This document shows, in pieces, positions 34,663 through 45,683 of a stretch of 64,000 bases of DNA (the first letter of the stretch is position 1; each line of letters opens with the position of its first letter). Under the pieces are notes generated by a model that saw nothing but the letters and a program-made list of their open reading frames with translations, made no database searches and was not told where the DNA came from. The DNA lies in NCBI GenBank assembly GCA_016714815.1, contig JADKBZ010000005.1:1-64000 (forward strand). The letters are read 5' to 3'. A program made the position numbers and the translations under genes. Source of the DNA: Holophagales bacterium (GTDB lineage Bacteria > Acidobacteriota > Thermoanaerobaculia > UBA5066).

Positions 34663-36486
34663 ATGGAGCCGGTCTCAGGCCAGAAGCTGGGGCGTTACAC
34701 GCTGACGCGGAGGCTCGGCGCGGGCGGCATGGCCGAGGTGTGGGCCGCGACCGACGAGCTGCTGAAGAGGCAGGTCGCCGTCAAGATCGTCCGCGGGGCG
34801 CTCGCGGAGTCTCCCGAGTTCTCGAGCCGGTTCCTGCGCGAGGCGCGCCTGGCCGCCCAGCTGCAGCACTCGGGGGTCGTCGCCGTCTTCGACGTCGGCC
34901 TCGAAAGGGACGCCCTCTTCGTCGTCATGCCGGTCCTCTCCGGGGGCTCCCTCTCCGACCGGCTGACCGGGCCCGTCGACGACGCCACCGCCCTCGCCTG
35001 GCTCGGGACGCTCGCCGCGGCGCTCGACTACGCCCACGGCAAGGGGATCGTCCACCGCGACGTGAAGCCGCTGAACGTCCTCTTCGACGAGGGGGGCTCC
35101 CCGCATCTGGCCGACTTCGGCCTCGCCAAGGGGCTCGACGAGGCGACCCACCTCACGCAGACGGGGATGATCCTCGGCACCCCCCTCTACATGTCGCCCG
35201 AGCAGGCGATGGGGACGGCGGCGGGGCCCGCGGCGGACCAGTACTCCCTCGGCATCGTCGCCTACCGCCTTCTCGCCGGGCGCCTCCCGTTCGAGAAGGA
35301 GCCGACGCCGGTCCTCCTGCGGCGGACCGCGTTCGAGGAGATGCCCCCTCCCTCGCGGTTCCGCGCGGGTCTCCCTCCCGCGGTCGACGCGGTCTTCGCG
35401 CGCGTCCTGGCCAAGCAGCCCCAGGCCCGCTTCGCCTCGTGCGCGGCCTTCGTCGCCGCGCTCGCACGCTCCCTGCACGCCCCGGACGACCCGCTCCCGG
35501 CCGCGCCGCGGCCTTCCGGGACGAAAACCGGGGTCACGACGACCCGGGTCCCGACACCCGTGCCGGCGCGCCCGCCCCAGGCGGCCCGTCCCACCCCGCC
35601 CCCCCTGCCGGTCGAAGGGAGGCGCATCCACAAGGGCCTCGCGCTCCTCGTCGGCGTCTTCGCTCTCCTTCTCGCCGGGTCGCTCTGGATCGTCCTTCGT
35701 CCGGGCAACCGTCCGGCGCCTGCGCCAACGCCGGGCCCCACGGCCGTCCCGACCGCCGGACCGACGGCGGTCACGCAGGTTCCGCCGCCCACCCGCTCCC
35801 CGACGCCGACGCCCGTCGAGACTCCGTTCACGATCGCCGTCCCGCTCGAGCGGCCCACCGCCCCTCCCCGGCCGACGTCGACCCGGACGCCGTCTCCGGC
35901 CCCGTCTCCGCCCGCGCTCCCGCTCCCGTCTTCCACGCCGACGCCCCGGCCCCTTCCGACCGAATCGCCTCTCCCCACCCCGCCCCCACCTACCGCCAGG
36001 CCCCCGTCGCCCTCCCCGTCACCGGCGGTCAGTCCGCCCGTGGCGGTTGCCGCGGCGCCTGCTCCCTCGCGCCCCTCGCCCGCTTCCGATCCACCCGCCG
36101 CCGCGGCGGATCCGCTCGCCTCCATTCCGCGCCGTCCCTACCCGCCCGAACAGCGCCTGAAGGACGCCTGGCTCGAGATCGAGAAGGCGGGGAGCACGCT
36201 CCACTTCCAGTTCACGCGCAGCCTGGAGGGGAAAGGCGAGAACATCGGCACCTTCGGGACCCTGACCGTGACGACCCGCGGCAACGCCCCGCTCGTCCCC
36301 GGCGCGCGGAGCCCGCTGCCGCTCCTGTGCAGGGGCCTCGACTCGCGGAAGGTCACCTGCGCCGTCCCGCCCCCCGCCGACCTCTACTCCCACCTCGCCG
36401 TCCGTCTCGGCGAGGGGGATCGCGTCGCCGTCCGGGCCGTCCTCTCCGGCTTCTCCTTCTCCGCCACCCTCCGCATCGAAGACTGA
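34663..36486 (+). CDS. transmembrane Ser/Thr protein kinase with extracytoplasmic C-terminal domain
   Basis: The 607-residue protein has a Hanks-type kinase at residues ~10-265: glycine loop LGAGGMAEVW, catalytic Lys41 in VAVKIV, HRDVKPLN at 131-138, and DFG at 151-153. GTPLYMSPEQA forms the activation segment. A membrane helix (ALLVGVFALLLAGSLWIVL, ~325-345) is followed by a ~140-residue Thr/Pro/Ser linker. The ~110-residue C-terminal domain (LKDAWLEIEKAGSTLHFQFT) has a Cys pair (LLCRGLD, KVTCAVP). The C-terminal part probably senses or binds something outside the inner membrane. The next gene follows by 12 bp. Confidence 0.92.
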   Translation: MEPVSGQKLGRYTLTRRLGAGGMAEVWAATDELLKRQVAVKIVRGALAESPEFSSRFLREARLAAQLQHSGVVAVFDVGLERDALFVVMPVLSGGSLSDRLTGPVDDATALAWLGTLAAALDYAHGKGIVHRDVKPLNVLFDEGGSPHLADFGLAKGLDEATHLTQTGMILGTPLYMSPEQAMGTAAGPAADQYSLGIVAYRLLAGRLPFEKEPTPVLLRRTAFEEMPPPSRFRAGLPPAVDAVFARVLAKQPQARFASCAAFVAALARSLHAPDDPLPAAPRPSGTKTGVTTTRVPTPVPARPPQAARPTPPPLPVEGRRIHKGLALLVGVFALLLAGSLWIVLRPGNRPAPAPTPGPTAVPTAGPTAVTQVPPPTRSPTPTPVETPFTIAVPLERPTAPPRPTSTRTPSPAPSPPALPLPSSTPTPRPLPTESPLPTPPPPTARPPSPSPSPAVSPPVAVAAAPAPSRPSPASDPPAAAADPLASIPRRPYPPEQRLKDAWLEIEKAGSTLHFQFTRSLEGKGENIGTFGTLTVTTRGNAPLVPGARSPLPLLCRGLDSRKVTCAVPPPADLYSHLAVRLGEGDRVAVRAVLSGFSFSATLRIED

Positions 36487-36498
36487 AAGGGAGGTCCC

Positions 36499-37080
36499 AT
36501 GCGCCGTCTCGCGGTCCTCGCCCTCACGCTCCTTCCCGGGGCGGCTTCGCTCTCCTGCAAGGTCTATCTGCCCTTCCGCTTCCAGCTCACGCCGCGCCTC
36601 GCGGAGGAGGCCACCCGTCTGCACGGGTCGGCTGCCGGACCGATCGCTCTCCGCTGGGAGCCGTCCGGTTTCCCCCAGCGGGTCGACGTGCAGGGCGCCT
36701 CCGGGTTCATCGGCGGCGCTTCGCGCACGCGGATCCCGATGGGGGTCTCGATCTCGACGAAAGTCCACGACTTCCTCCACGCGGCCGTCGGCGTCGAGGA
36801 GGGCGCCCCGCGCACCGTGACGATCCGCGTCGTCGAGGCGAAGACGTCCTTCGAGTACGGAGGGCGCAAGAGGGCCGGAATCGACCGCGCCCGCTGCACG
36901 CTGAAGGTGGAGGTGGACGACGGGAAGGCCCGCTGGAGCGAGGCCTACTTCGCGTCCGACGAGCCCGGGGGCGACCCCCCGACGCAGACGAGCGTGCTCG
37001 ACGGCGTCTACGACGAGGTCTCGGCCGCCCTCGCGCGCGACGTGGTCCGCAGGCTCGCCGCGACGCCGAAGGCGCCCTGA
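36499..37080 (+). CDS. putative lipoprotein downstream of the kinase
   Basis: The 193-residue precursor has the signal peptide RRLAVLALTLLPGAASLSC with a possible lipobox at SLSC. The mature part is beta-rich (ITLRWEP-like, VTIRVVEAKTSFEYGGR, CTLKVEVDDGKARWSEAYF). No family is recognised. GGGAGG precedes the ATG and the gap to the kinase is 12 bp, so the two are probably co-expressed; it might be a partner of the kinase ectodomain. Confidence 0.62.
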   Translation: MRRLAVLALTLLPGAASLSCKVYLPFRFQLTPRLAEEATRLHGSAAGPIALRWEPSGFPQRVDVQGASGFIGGASRTRIPMGVSISTKVHDFLHAAVGVEEGAPRTVTIRVVEAKTSFEYGGRKRAGIDRARCTLKVEVDDGKARWSEAYFASDEPGGDPPTQTSVLDGVYDEVSAALARDVVRRLAATPKAP

Positions 37081-37093
37081 GCCGGAAGAGCGA

Positions 37094-37516
37094 TCAGCCC
37101 TTCGCGAGCTCCGCGACCACGGCCGCGGCCATCCTCTTCCCGGCGTCGGCCTCGAGACGCCCCGACGGCCAGCCGACGCCGAGACCGCGCGCGTCGTCGG
37201 GCCTGGGGATGACGTGGAAGTGAACGTGCGGCACCGCCTGGTGGGCGGCGGCGCCGTTGTTCTGGAGGACGTTGTAGTCGCGCGTTCCGGTCGCGGCCAT
37301 CACGGCGCGGGCGATCCGCGGAAGGACCCTTCCGACGGCCGCCGCCGATTCCTCGGAGAGGACGTCGAGAGTGGCCGCCGGCTCCTTCGGGACGACGAGC
37401 GTGTGCCCCGGAGAGAGGGGCGCGATGTCGAGGAAAGCGAAGACCTTCTCGTCCTCGTAGACCCGGTGGCTCGGGATCTGCCCCTTGATGATCCGCGTGA
37501 AGATCGTTTCGCTCAC
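37094..37516 (-). CDS. HIT family nucleotide hydrolase/transferase
   Basis: This 140-residue HIT protein has the histidine triad QAVPHVHFHVIPR near residue 97 and the N-terminal TIFTRIIKGQIPSHRVYEDE typical of bacterial Hint/HinT enzymes that hydrolyse AMP-lysine or aminoacyl-AMP-like substrates. The GTG start (37516) overlaps the TGA of the upstream kinase/propeller gene by 4 bp, so the two are translationally linked. Confidence 0.93.
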   Translation of the reverse strand: MSETIFTRIIKGQIPSHRVYEDEKVFAFLDIAPLSPGHTLVVPKEPAATLDVLSEESAAAVGRVLPRIARAVMAATGTRDYNVLQNNGAAAHQAVPHVHFHVIPRPDDARGLGVGWPSGRLEADAGKRMAAAVVAELAKG

Positions 37517-40316
37517 GGCTTGCCTCCGGCCTTTCCCCGCCCCCCCTTCGACGGGGCCATCTCGACGAGCCAGATGTTGCCGGTCGTCTCGGCGAGCTCG
37601 TAGTAGAGGGCGTCGCCCGTCGGCGACCAGGCGGGGTAGCGGACGTAGTTGTTGAGGCGGCGGTTCACCGTCACCGCCCGCTCCGTCTTCCCGTCGCGGG
37701 AGACCCAGCCGACGTTCCAGACGCCCTCCCGAAGGCCCGCGAACGCGATCTTCGTGCCGTCGGGAGAGAAGGAGTAGGGCCAGCTCTGCCCCGACCCGCG
37801 CGTCAGCTGGAGCGGCACCCCTCCGGCCGCCGGAACGGTGAAGACGTGGACGTCCTCGTCGCGCTTGGCCTCGAAGGCGAGCGTGGTGCCGTCGGGGGAC
37901 CAGCAGGGGAATCCCGCGAGCTCGCGGTCGGAGGTGATCTGTCGGGGCGTTCCCGCGGGGAGATCGGCCACCCAGACGTTCAGCGTCGTCCCCCCCTTGT
38001 TCGAGTGGAAGGCGACCTTCGTTCCGTCCGGCGAGATCCTCATCGCGTCGTGACCCGCTCCGAAGTCGGCGACGACTTCCTCCCGCCCCGTGACGAGATC
38101 GAGGGAGAAGTAGGCCCGGTGACCGCGGCGGACCGACATGAACCCGAGCCTCTTGTCCCCGCGGAACCAGTACGGATAGTCGTCGTCGGCGGAGTCGGTC
38201 GTCCGCTGGACGGCGTTTCCGCCGTCGGCGCCGACGATCCAGATGTCCTGGTTCGCGCCGGGCCGCCACCGGCTGATGGCGATCCGTTTTCCGTCTCCCG
38301 AGACGGCGGGACGCGAGTTGCGTCCCGTCTCGCGCGTCACCGTCGACTCCGGCCCGGCCGCCTCGCCCCGCGCGTCGAGGGGCACCTTCCAGATGTTGCT
38401 CACCATCGTGAGGCCGGCGTAGGCGAGCTTCGTGCCGTCCCGGGAGACCGCCAGCTGCTTGACCCAGCCGAGCCCCGCGACGCCGAAGGTCGCGACCTCT
38501 TCCGGCGCGCCGAGGGCCTTCCCCGACGCCGTCGAGAGCTTTCGCCGATAGACGCCGACGCTCCAGCTCTCCGACCAGCACGGGAAGAGCACCGAGCCGC
38601 CGTCGGCCCCCCAGACGGGGTCGTAGCACTGCCCGTTGCCCTCGCTCACCTTCACGGGGTTCGTGCCGTCGACGTCGATGGACCAGATTTCCGCGGTCGT
38701 CCGGTTGTAGCTCGCGAAGGCGATCCGCTTGCCGTCCGGCGACCACGAGGCCGCGCCGTGCCCGCCGCTCGGCTGGCCCACGCGCGTGAGGGGGCGCGGC
38801 GGCGAGCCGTCGAGCGGCGCGACCCAGAGGACCGAGGGAGGAAGAGCGCCGAGAGAGTTCGCGGCGAAGTCGACGATCGCCCCCGACTCGAAGACGACCG
38901 ACTTTCCGTCGGGAGAGAACGAGGGACGCGAGCCGAACGTCGTCAGCTGGCGGGGGACGCCGCCGAGGGCCGGCAGGAGCCAGACGCCGCCGACGCTCTT
39001 GACGTGGTACGCGATCGTCTCGCCGTCGGGCGACCAGGCGGGGTGAGGTTCTGCAGGCCGTCCGTCGTGAGCTGGATCTCGCGGCCTCCCGCCGCCAGAG
39101 ACCGGCGGTAGATCTCGAACCGGCCCGACCGGTCGGACGAATAGACCAGGGTCCGGCCGTCGGGAGAAAAGGCGGGAAAGACGTCGAGACAGGCCGAGGA
39201 TGTGAGCTGGATGGGCCGCAGCGGCAGACCCTCCGTGCCGACTCCCGGATTCCGTCCGCCGCCACGCCACAGGAACGCGGCCCCTGCAAAGGCCGCCAGG
39301 ACGCACGCCCCCGCGGCCAGGAGCGCGAGCCTTCGCCGGCGAAGGGGAGCAGGCGCGGTGGACGGCGCGGAGGACGCGGACGGCGCCGGAACCAGCGTCG
39401 GGAAACGCGCGCTCGGGGCACGCGGCGGGACCTCTCCGCCCGGTTCCCACCCGCCGTCGGCCAGGACCTCTTCGACGGCGGCCGCCATCTCGCGCATCGA
39501 GGGGAAGCGCTGCGCCGGGTCCTTCGCGAGAGCCCGGTCGACGACGTCGGCGAACCCCCGGACGACGCCGCTCCCGAAACCGGGGATCGGCGGATGCCCG
39601 AGGTGGAGGATCGCGTACATGACGTCGACGGCGGTCTCCCCCTCGAACGGGGCCTTCCCGGCGAGGAGCTCGTAGAAGACGATTCCGAGGGAGAAGATGT
39701 CGCTGCGCGCGTCGACCTTTTTGCCGCTCGCCTGCTCGGGCGACATGTATTGCGCCGTGCCGACGACGAGGCCTTCGGTCGTCAGCGACGGCTGGCTCCG
39801 CCGCCGGTCCTCCGGGGGGGACTGGACCTTTGCGAGGCCGAAATCCAGGACGCGGATTCTCCCGTCCCGGCCGACCATCAGGTTCGAGGGCTTGATGTCT
39901 CGATGGAGGATCCCCGCCTCGTGGGCGGAGATGAGCCCTTCGGCGGCCTGGGCGATCCAGCGCGCCGCCTTCGGCGCGGCGACCGGGCCGGAGAGGAGGA
40001 CGTCCTCGAGAGTCTCTCCCTCCACGAACTCCTGGACGAGGTACGGAACCCCCTCGTGCTCGCCGACGTCGAAGACCTGGACGAGGTTCGCGTGGGAGAG
40101 AGAGGCCATGACCCGCCCCTCGTTCTCGAACCGCGCGCGCCGGTCGGGTGTGCCGACGAGGTCTCCCGGAAGGGTCTTCAGCGCGACGATGCGGCCGAGG
40201 GAGGTGTCCTCCGCCCTGTAGACCTCTCCCATCGCTCCGCTTCCCACGGAGGCGAGGACGCGGTACCGGCCCACCAGGGTGCCGGGCGCGAGCGGACGAA
40301 AATTCTCGGCGTTCAT
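37513..40316 (-). CDS. Ser/Thr kinase fused to a TolB-like beta-propeller, one frameshift
   Basis: When repaired the protein is 934 residues. It has a kinase domain (VGSGAMGEVYRAED, VALKTLP, HRDIKPSNLMVG, VLDFGLAK, GTAQYMSPEQASG), a membrane helix near residue 345 (LALLAAGACVLAAFAGAAFL), then WD40/PD40 TolB-like repeats (FSPDGRTLVYSSDRSGRFEI, AWSPDGETIAYHV, ISPDGTKVAFHSNKGG). This architecture is common in Acidobacteriota. The frame breaks at about 39045: LQNL should continue HPAWSPDGE, which needs one extra G on the + strand. Start ATG at 40316; divergent from the HtrA gene. Confidence 0.88.
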
Positions 40317-40432
40317 CGGCCGGTTCGGGACGCTCCGTGGCCCTCGTCAGGGCAGCATTCGCGATCTTCGCGGAATCTTACTCTGGCCGCCGGGTCCGCG
40401 AGCTCGGCCTATACTCGCGAGCCGAGGCGCCG

Positions 40433-41557
<1,125 letters not shown>

Positions 41558-41567
41558 AGGGCCTCTC

Positions 41568-44500
41568 TCAGGCGACGGAGTCCTCCGGAAGGCGGATCTC
41601 GAACGTCGAGCCGGCGCCGGGAACGCTTTCGACGGTGACCCGGCCGCCCATCAGCTCGCAGAGCTGACGGGTGATCGAGAGGCCGAGGCCGGTGCCTCCG
41701 AATCGGCGGGCCGTCGCGAGGTCCGCCTGGGCGAAGGGCTCGAAGATGCTCCCGAGCTCGTCCCCGGAGATCCCGATTCCCGTGTCCGACACGCGGAACG
41801 AGACCCAGGCCCGCCCCTCGTCCTGGAGGCGGCGAACCTCCAGCTCGACCGTCCCGTCCTGAGTGAAGCGGCAGGCGTTCGAGAGGAGGTTGAAGAGGCA
41901 CTGCCTCACCTTCCTCGCGTCCGACGTCATCGTCAGCCCTTCCTCCGCGGGCCCCCGGACGACGAGCCTGTTGCGGTTCTTCGCCAGGAGCGGCTTGACG
42001 ATCGCCGTCGTCTCCTCGACGAGGGGAGCGACGGGAAACGTCGCGAGGTCGAGCTCGAGACGCCCCGCTTCGATCTTGGCGAGGTCGAGAACCGAGCTGA
42101 TCAGCTCGAGCTGGTGGACGGCCGCGGTCCGGACCCTTTCCAGATCCCTCGCGAGGGCCGGCCGGCCTTCCTCCGACGCCTCCTCCGAGAGCATCTCCGA
42201 GTAGCCGATGATGGCGTTCAGCGGCGTCCTCAGCTCGTGCGAGACGTTCGCCAGAAAACGGCTCTTCGTCCGGCTCGCCTCCTCGGCCTCGGCGGTGGCG
42301 CGCTCGGCGACCTCGCGGTGCCGCTCGGCATCGGCCCTCGCCTCCTCGGCCCTCGCGAGCGCCTCCTCGACCCGGACCTTCTCCTCGGAGAGGCTGCACG
42401 TCCGCTGCTCCACGAGGACGAGCAGCTCGGCCTCCCGCGCGCGGTGCCTCGCGACCCGCCACCTGAGGAGGGCGGCGGCCGCCGCGGTCGCCAGGAGGGC
42501 GACGACGGCCCAGAACCACCACGACTCCCGCGCCCGCGGCGTCTTGCGGAACGAGAGCGAGGTCACCCGCTCGCCCCACTCTCCCGAGGCGTCCGCCGCC
42601 GAGGCGCGGAAGACGTAGCTGCCGCTCGGCAGGTTCGTGTAGTAGGCGACGCGGCGCGTCCCGACGTCGACCGGCTCGTTCTCGAGGCCGTCGAGGCGGA
42701 TTCGGAACCTCACCCGGTCGGGCGCGACGAGCGTCAGGGCGGTGTAGTGGATCTCGACGCGCTCGGTTCCCGGCGGGAGAACGAGCGGGCCGCGGAGATC
42801 CGCGGGACGGCCATCGACGAGGACGTCCTCGATCGCTACCCGCGGCGGACGGCCGGAGCTCGGTATCCGCGCCGGGTCGAGGACCGCGACCCCGCGGTAG
42901 GTCGGGAACCAGAGCCGTCCGTCCGGGGCGATGAAACCCGCGGGCTGCTGGCCTCCGGCGGCGCTCGCGCTGCGCATCCCGTCGGAGGTCCCGAACGCTA
43001 CCGACCGCAGGCTCGCCGCGCGCCCGTCCGCCACCGCCTCGAGCTCGGCGCGGAAGACCCGGAAGACGCCCTTGTTGCAGGTCATCCAGATCGAGCCCCT
43101 GCCGTCGTCGAGGATCACCTGGACGAGGTCGTCGTAAAGCCCCTCCCGGGTCGTGATCGAGCTGACCTTCCCCTCGCGGATCCGGTTCAGGCCGCCTCCG
43201 GACGTCCCCACCCAGACCGTTCCGTCGGGATCGGCGTGGAGCGCGATGGCGCGGTCGCTCGAGAGCCCCTCCTTCGTCGTGAAGACCCGGATGCGGCCGT
43301 CGGCCAGCCGTGTCACCCCGCCCCCGGAGGAGGCGATCCAGATCGCGCCGTCGGGGGCTTCGGCCATCGCGACGAACCGCTCGGTCGGGAGTCCGTCGGC
43401 AACGGTGAAGGTCCGGAGGGCACCGTCGGACGCGACCCGCGTCACTCCTCCGCCGATCCCCGCGATCCAGACGTTGCCGGCCCGATCCTGGAGGAAGGCG
43501 CGGACGTCACGGGTCGGAAGACCCTCTGCGGAGCCGAACGGCGTGAACCGGCCTCCCGAGAACCGTGCGGCGCCGCCGAGGTTCGTCCCGACCCAGAGCG
43601 TCCCCGCTCGGTCCTCCATGAGAGCCGAGACGTGGTCGCTCGGCAGGCCGTCCGCCTCGCGGAAGGCGGTGATGCGGCCGTCCTTCAGCCGGTTCAGGCC
43701 GCCCCCGGCCGTCCCGATCCAGACGGAGCCGTCCCGCCCCTGGCACACGGCCCTCACGTTGTCGTTCGTCAGCCCCTCGCGCGCGGTGTAGGTCAGGAAC
43801 TTCCCGTCGCGGAGGCGATTGAGCCCCCCGACCCACGTGCCGATCCAGAGGCTCCCCTCCTCGTCCGTGGTGACGGCCCAGATCTGGTCGTTCGAAAGCC
43901 CTTCGCGGGTCCCGATCACCTCCGCCACCCCGTTCTTCAGCCGGCCCACGCCGGCGCCCCACGTTCCGAACCAGACCGTCCCGGCCGCGTCGACGTGAAG
44001 CGACGTGACCTGGTCGGAGGGAAACCCGGTCCTCTCACGGAACGGCGTGGTCGTACCGTCCTTCACGAGCGTCAGCCCGCCGCCCGACGTGGCGACCCAG
44101 ACGCCGCCCTGGGAATCGGGCGCCAGGCCCCGGACGAGGCCCGAGCCGAGGACCTCCTCGCCGTATACCCGCTCGACGCGCCCGTCCCGGACGACGGCGG
44201 CCCCCTTGCCCGTCGTCCCGACCCAGAGGGCGCCGGACGGGTCGAACGCGAGAATCCGGACCTGTTCGGCGGGAAGCCCCTCGTTCTTCCCGATCCGCTG
44301 GACGGCCCGCCCACCCGAGAAGCGCTGGACGCCGTTGCCGTCTCCGCCGACCCAGGCGTCGCCCGCGGCGTCGAAGGCGATCGACCAGATGATCGGGCTC
44401 CCGAGACCCTCGGCGGCGCCGATCGCCGAGAAGGTCCCGTCGCGGCGACGGCAGAGGATCCCTCCTCCATTCGTTCCGGCCCAGAGAGTCCCGTCCGGAG

Positions 44501-44792
44501 CCTCGGCGAGAGCGAGGATCGAGTTGTGCTTCAGCTCGGGCGTGCTGCGCCGGTCGTACGTCGTGAAGCGCGCCCCGTCGAACCGGACGAGCCCCTCCTG
44601 CGTGCCGAGCCAGAGGTAGCCGTCCCGGCCGCGCAGGACCGTCTGCACCGTGTTCTGCGGCAGGCCCTGCTCCTGCTGCCAGACGTCGAGCCCGTACTGG
44701 GAGAGGCGCTTGCCCGGCTCCAGCCCCTCCGCGACGCCCGCCGCGAGAAGGCTGGCCGCCAGGAGACAGGCCACCGTCCGGTTTCGAAACAC
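41568..44792 (-). CDS. sensor histidine kinase with Reg_prop propeller and Y_Y_Y domain
   Basis: The 1074-residue receptor has a signal peptide, about a dozen Reg_prop repeats (e.g. LWVGTTGKGAAVVRDG, VWIGTAGGGLNRLKDG) forming a two-component propeller sensor, and a Y_Y_Y domain (RRVAYYTNLPSGSYVFRASA). A membrane helix lies at ~758-778 and a coiled coil at ~785-845. HisKA has the phospho-acceptor His852 (VSHELRTPLNAIIGYSEML), then HATPase_c (NLLSNACRFT, SDTGIGIS, FGGTGLGLS). It ends at the ATPase, so there is no receiver or AraC output; a separate response regulator is needed and none is adjacent. Start GTG at 44792. Confidence 0.9.
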   Translation of the reverse strand: MFRNRTVACLLAASLLAAGVAEGLEPGKRLSQYGLDVWQQEQGLPQNTVQTVLRGRDGYLWLGTQEGLVRFDGARFTTYDRRSTPELKHNSILALAEAPDGTLWAGTNGGGILCRRRDGTFSAIGAAEGLGSPIIWSIAFDAAGDAWVGGDGNGVQRFSGGRAVQRIGKNEGLPAEQVRILAFDPSGALWVGTTGKGAAVVRDGRVERVYGEEVLGSGLVRGLAPDSQGGVWVATSGGGLTLVKDGTTTPFRERTGFPSDQVTSLHVDAAGTVWFGTWGAGVGRLKNGVAEVIGTREGLSNDQIWAVTTDEEGSLWIGTWVGGLNRLRDGKFLTYTAREGLTNDNVRAVCQGRDGSVWIGTAGGGLNRLKDGRITAFREADGLPSDHVSALMEDRAGTLWVGTNLGGAARFSGGRFTPFGSAEGLPTRDVRAFLQDRAGNVWIAGIGGGVTRVASDGALRTFTVADGLPTERFVAMAEAPDGAIWIASSGGGVTRLADGRIRVFTTKEGLSSDRAIALHADPDGTVWVGTSGGGLNRIREGKVSSITTREGLYDDLVQVILDDGRGSIWMTCNKGVFRVFRAELEAVADGRAASLRSVAFGTSDGMRSASAAGGQQPAGFIAPDGRLWFPTYRGVAVLDPARIPSSGRPPRVAIEDVLVDGRPADLRGPLVLPPGTERVEIHYTALTLVAPDRVRFRIRLDGLENEPVDVGTRRVAYYTNLPSGSYVFRASAADASGEWGERVTSLSFRKTPRARESWWFWAVVALLATAAAAALLRWRVARHRAREAELLVLVEQRTCSLSEEKVRVEEALARAEEARADAERHREVAERATAEAEEASRTKSRFLANVSHELRTPLNAIIGYSEMLSEEASEEGRPALARDLERVRTAAVHQLELISSVLDLAKIEAGRLELDLATFPVAPLVEETTAIVKPLLAKNRNRLVVRGPAEEGLTMTSDARKVRQCLFNLLSNACRFTQDGTVELEVRRLQDEGRAWVSFRVSDTGIGISGDELGSIFEPFAQADLATARRFGGTGLGLSITRQLCELMGGRVTVESVPGAGSTFEIRLPEDSVA

Positions 44793-44830
44793 GCGCGGAT
44801 CATAGGCGGGCCCGCCCGCCGGAGAGCGGC

Positions 44831-45619
44831 TCAGCCGCGACAGCGGTCGAGAAAGGCGCCCAGCTTCGGAAGGAATTCGCCGGGGTTCTCGAGCGGAGCG
44901 AGGTGGGCCCCGGGAAGGGTCAGGAGCTCGACGGAGGGCGCGTTCCCCGCGGCCTCCACCATCTGCTCGGAGGCGGACGGCGGTGTCAGCGGGTCGTCGT
45001 CGCCCACGACGGCGAGGAACGGAACGTCCAGCGTCCCGAGGACGTCGAAGCGGTCGACCCTCCCGGCCATCCCCCGCTGGTCCGCCGCGGCCGTGGCGGG
45101 CGGAGTGGCCAGGAACATCGCCCTCACGAGCTCCTCGAGCGCGCCGCCGCGCGAGGAGGGCGCCAGGAACTGCGGGAGCATCTTCGCCAGGAGCGGGTCC
45201 ATCCCCCCCGCTTCGATCGCCGCGGCCGCTTCGTGGCGCCGCCCCTGCCCGGCGTCGTCGTCGGCGTTCGCGCGCGAGTCGCAGAGGACGAGCCCTTTCA
45301 GGCGGGGTTTCAGCGCGGGTCCGAGACGCGCCAGGAGCTCGAGCGCGACGTAGCCCCCCATCGAGAGTCCCATCACGACGAACGGCTCGTCGCCCGGCAG
45401 CTCCTCGAGGACGTCCTTGGCGAGGAGGGACATCGCGTGGACGGGCTCGGCGGCGCGCCTCGACGCGCCCCGGCCACGGAAATCGGGCGCCGTCACGGTG
45501 ACGCCCTCTCCGAGCTGGCCGGCCGCTCCCGCGGCCTTCACGAGACCCCACATCCGGCCGTCGAGAGGAAAGGCGTGGAGCGCGAGGAGACGCAGAGGGG
45601 CGGTCGCGTGGGAGCTCAT
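44831..45619 (-). CDS. alpha/beta hydrolase
   Basis: The 262-residue protein has the classical hydrolase order: oxyanion-region LHAFPLDGRMWG, nucleophile elbow VVMGLSMGGYVALEL (Ser), acid in VVGDDDPLTPPS (Asp) and His in LPGAHLAPLENP. The size fits carboxylesterases or 3-oxoadipate enol-lactonase-like enzymes. The substrate is unknown. The ATG at 45619 diverges from the cytochrome fusion gene with 64 bp between starts. Confidence 0.9.
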   Translation of the reverse strand: MSSHATAPLRLLALHAFPLDGRMWGLVKAAGAAGQLGEGVTVTAPDFRGRGASRRAAEPVHAMSLLAKDVLEELPGDEPFVVMGLSMGGYVALELLARLGPALKPRLKGLVLCDSRANADDDAGQGRRHEAAAAIEAGGMDPLLAKMLPQFLAPSSRGGALEELVRAMFLATPPATAAADQRGMAGRVDRFDVLGTLDVPFLAVVGDDDPLTPPSASEQMVEAAGNAPSVELLTLPGAHLAPLENPGEFLPKLGAFLDRCRG

Positions 45620-45683
45620 GCCGAAAGGATAGCCCCGTGCGTTCCTGCTAGCCTCCGGTCCGGGACCCGTCCCGGAGGATTCG

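Noticed and set aside
42114..45353. Long plus-strand frame opposite the sensor kinase gene
   Set aside because: Low-complexity Arg/Asp/Pro composition and no domain; the minus strand has the complete HisKA/HATPase protein.
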